From positions 1 to 16,180 of the forward strand of contig DAOQAY010000058.1 in the NCBI GenBank assembly GCA_035354435.1: a stretch of 16,180 nucleotides of DNA. Direction: 5' to 3'. Numbering within the stretch: the first letter of the stretch is position 1; each line of letters starts with the position of its first letter. The position numbers and the translations under genes were made by a program. This DNA comes from JAKLDO01 sp035354435. Lineage in GTDB: Bacteria > UBP6 > UBA1177. Under the pieces are notes generated by a model. The model was not told the origin of the DNA. It saw nothing but the letters and a program-made list of their open reading frames with translations, and did no database searches. Shown here piece after piece: positions 15,301 through 16,180 of the stretch.

Positions 15301-16180
15301 CCCTATAATTCAGTTCGTCAATTATATAGCTGAAAGTGAACGGAACTGTCGTATATTCTCCGGTGAGCGGCTTTTCGTTCCTGAGCAGTTCAAACTTTGT
15401 AATTACGGGTTTTATCGTGTCTTTAACCGCCTGAAGTGTTGCCATTCCCGTATTCTCGGCATTGTCAACAGCTCTGATTCCTATTGATTTTTCACCGTCT
15501 TCAGCAACCGGAAATTTGACTTCTGCAGTATAAACTCCTTCTTCGTTAATGTCTGATAAACTCTGGACTTCAACATCACCGAATAGTTCCACAAGGTCAA
15601 TCGTCAGATCTCCCGAATTGTCCGGAAGTGCCTTGAATTTTAATGAAAATACTGAGTCATTGGCATAAATGATATTTTCAACTGAATAATTCTGGTATTC
15701 TGTCTCGTAGCTTCTCCTGAACTGCTTTTCACTGATTACAGGCGGCTGGTCTGTAACTTTCAGCGGTTTTTCAGCTTCGGGGAAAAGTTCCGATTCATCC
15801 ATTGAAATGTTGGAAATAACCGTCTGAAGGTCGGAGAATTTAAGACCTGTAAGGTTTTCATCGCTTTCAAGGAAAAGTTTTAATGCGATTGCGTACCAGT
15901 ACCGGAAGAGATAAGAATCGACAGGGAATTGATTTATTGATGCTCCGCCGTCAAGAACCGCCTTAGAATCGGTTTCCAGATCGTCCGTGAGTGCTTTTAA
16001 GACCTGTTCAATTGTTATCGCTCCCGCCTCAAGTGCGGGGTCGTGTCTTTCTCCCACAAGTACCGCAAGTCTTTCAAGTGCCGCTAACGCGATATAATAC
16101 TTTGAATTTTCTGTAAGCTGATTCTTTGAAACCGGCTCGATGTACAACGGAAAATCGCTGTCAATATGTTCCGAGATCAG
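12323..16180 (-). CDS. Large Ig-like repeat protein with Cys-rich C-terminus (5' end outside window)
   Basis: Partial gene: the frame is open to the last base of the window, giving at least 1285 residues with no ATG in the upstream part. The TTG at 16147 lies inside the open frame, has no ribosome site, and is not the likely start. Counting from that TTG, residues 1-125 are helical. About seven tandem bacterial Ig-like domains follow (roughly 135-245, 246-351, 353-447, 450-549, 551-697, 699-803, 806-890). Several end with motifs such as DKAGNE, DQAGNES and DQAGNK and open with KPVIT or APVIA. Residues 890-1274 form a C-terminal module with fourteen cysteines, including CSDNTDCADGDSYNN, which looks calcium-binding or disulfide-bonded. 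I infer a secreted or surface-anchored adhesin or structural protein; a signal peptide would be outside the window. No enzyme motif is seen. The gene ends 91 nt before the phosphatidyltransferase. Confidence 0.85.
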   Translation of the reverse strand: MISEHIDSDFPLYIEPVSKNQLTENSKYYIALAALERLAVLVGERHDPALEAGAITIEQVLKALTDDLETDSKAVLDGGASINQFPVDSYLFRYWYAIALKLFLESDENLTGLKFSDLQTVISNISMDESELFPEAEKPLKVTDQPPVISEKQFRRSYETEYQNYSVENIIYANDSVFSLKFKALPDNSGDLTIDLVELFGDVEVQSLSDINEEGVYTAEVKFPVAEDGEKSIGIRAVDNAENTGMATLQAVKDTIKPVITKFELLRNEKPLTGEYTTVPFTFSYIIDELNYRDTQLAVKVVADETPFSYKTVNTVKSGAGQISTGDLPANAPDGEYIFSMKFTDKAGNEETTEFQKVIDCVSPAIDSIVMTPEINEFGFINTRNITVEITAGDNIEQTLNYWKRRNATGYDLNGNNPPNIFNIEEPADAEILYWFKVSDQAGNESAESVSYAFTIDTVKPVITISNKADLQAKSWKSSADELFLNYTIDELNRDFCELRINGAKADDITDFPTGNKSFKSNPLLDPTIGPALPNTVSIYCVDKAGNETEESVAVLIDDDAPVIAIDPASFKYNGSVVDPRVAPWTQKWVSLTMSDNFGRSKENLTLKYYYTAQITSETGINIFNRFPGAGFNELTQWTDSFDEDTGARCLISADECQFPAPHPSDTYLAENIFHNMEDRTTAFVLNVEATDQAGNKMTTSMDWTADREPVLMESGGFSYGSGKIWVSFISKKTVYSFRMIVNGVVSIPSCQHNYLDSLDFHIYSCPFTANTGTNYSVLISSVDYYNNLTTDNCPDFDSATKNYCFSGTIKASDPQLAVVITKQTNITLKYEVSSDSTITECKILKNGSYFAACSGGLTTGSKTEDISAWEDATYTIKVSAKNTLNVTSTKTASFVIDDTPTFFSLDIVNYKNLYYKEAPTLNIAATIAGGVKRVTVYLPERYVHKTRGTGFPNCTNQKCYESYEKKIFQAEPICLYNPGGGTSCFFMSYTPPADLKSGFYERVRWVIESNMNGESESGYFDLKTISKVIRVANSASDYTKINSVTLDSANKEMIVDFIPSIYSDASLSSAAGFSFKILNNPNVAKDSLYERICNDPNDNNFQKQYSFYKTKIKAVFDRFRYSSSSYKAYFKPNVNSYKYGNNNVYPDCSDNTDCADGDSYNNLSTGCYTYEEDGEILGHSCLPNPVRHYTTTASIADLNICSFYGGAGCKEYYKTCFIDETPEYSYGLEFQKRCPFLRDFWYFPKDLKIAVTDDMGKLAEVTNSSSEDYTSPETCPQQKKLDSF
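14696..14725 (-). repeat. Internal protein repeat, copy 2 (NYTIDELNRD)
   Basis: This segment of the fourth Ig-like domain repeats the segment at 15299-15331 (SYIIDELNYRD in the second domain). The peptides share IDELN followed by RD and the codons are partly conserved, which points to domain duplication inside the large gene. Confidence 0.55.
15299..15331 (-). repeat. Internal protein repeat, copy 1 (SYIIDELNYRD)
   Basis: Segment of the second Ig-like domain that recurs in the fourth domain at 14696-14725. Both copies follow a KPVIT opening by about 25-30 residues, so the whole domain rather than a short motif was probably copied. Confidence 0.55.

Noticed and set aside
16145..16147. TTG at 16147 as the start of the large gene
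   Set aside because: The frame stays open to 16180 with no ribosome site near the TTG, and the N-terminal residues do not look like a signal peptide as expected for an exported repeat protein.
1..16180. tRNA, rRNA, CRISPR arrays, insertion sequences or prophage genes
   Set aside because: No direct-repeat arrays, transposase motifs, terminal inverted repeats or cloverleaf-like intergenic sequence were seen; almost all bases lie in ordinary coding genes.

Overview
The window is a gene-dense, AT-rich stretch of bacterial chromosome, roughly 40% GC by eye. It carries nine complete protein genes and one that runs off the right edge. It looks like a diderm (Gram-negative-type) organism: there are two lipoproteins beside lgt, a full-length PlsB-type acyltransferase, RimO, and a very large cysteine-containing protein that is probably exported. 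I could not assign a phylum. The uncultivated or delta-proteobacteria-like feel comes from the HD-GYP subtype and the Ig-repeat protein, and is only an impression. No rRNA, tRNA, CRISPR array, insertion sequence or phage gene was seen.

Left block, plus strand, 152-6082. Six tightly packed genes probably form one operon: a SurA/PpiC-like lipoprotein, prfB (release factor 2), an unrecognised lipoprotein, lgt (prolipoprotein diacylglyceryl transferase), an unrecognised exported protein, and rimO (S12 methylthiotransferase). Gaps are 0-15 nt, with ATGA overlaps at 2101 and 4128 and a TAATG junction at 4758. A candidate promoter and a small dyad lie in the first 151 bases. Two themes are mixed here: the end of translation and ribosome modification (prfB, rimO), and envelope or lipoprotein biogenesis (lgt, its two likely substrates, and a periplasmic folding factor).

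Right block, minus strand, 12231 down to 6085. Four genes form a second operon: a CDP-alcohol phosphatidyltransferase, a thymidine phosphorylase (deoA), a PlsB-like glycerol-3-phosphate acyltransferase, and a GAF/HD-GYP cyclic-di-GMP phosphodiesterase. A strong sigma70-type promoter (TTGACT, 16 nt, TACAAT) precedes it. The last gene starts at a TTG inside the end of plsB, with a 59-nt overlap. The two operons converge with only 2 nt between their stop codons at 6082/6085.

Right edge, minus strand, 12323-16180. A protein of at least 1285 residues has a helical N-terminal part, about seven tandem Ig-like domains with DxAGN motifs, and a cysteine-rich C-terminal module. Its true start lies outside the window.

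Points most worth a second look: the parvulin-like lipoprotein lacks both usual catalytic histidines; RF2 has SPY instead of SPF in its stop-codon-reading tripeptide and no programmed frameshift; the HD-GYP protein has a long insertion and an unexplained N-terminal region; phospholipid synthesis is linked to c-di-GMP turnover in one operon; and two unrecognised envelope proteins sit in the lgt operon.
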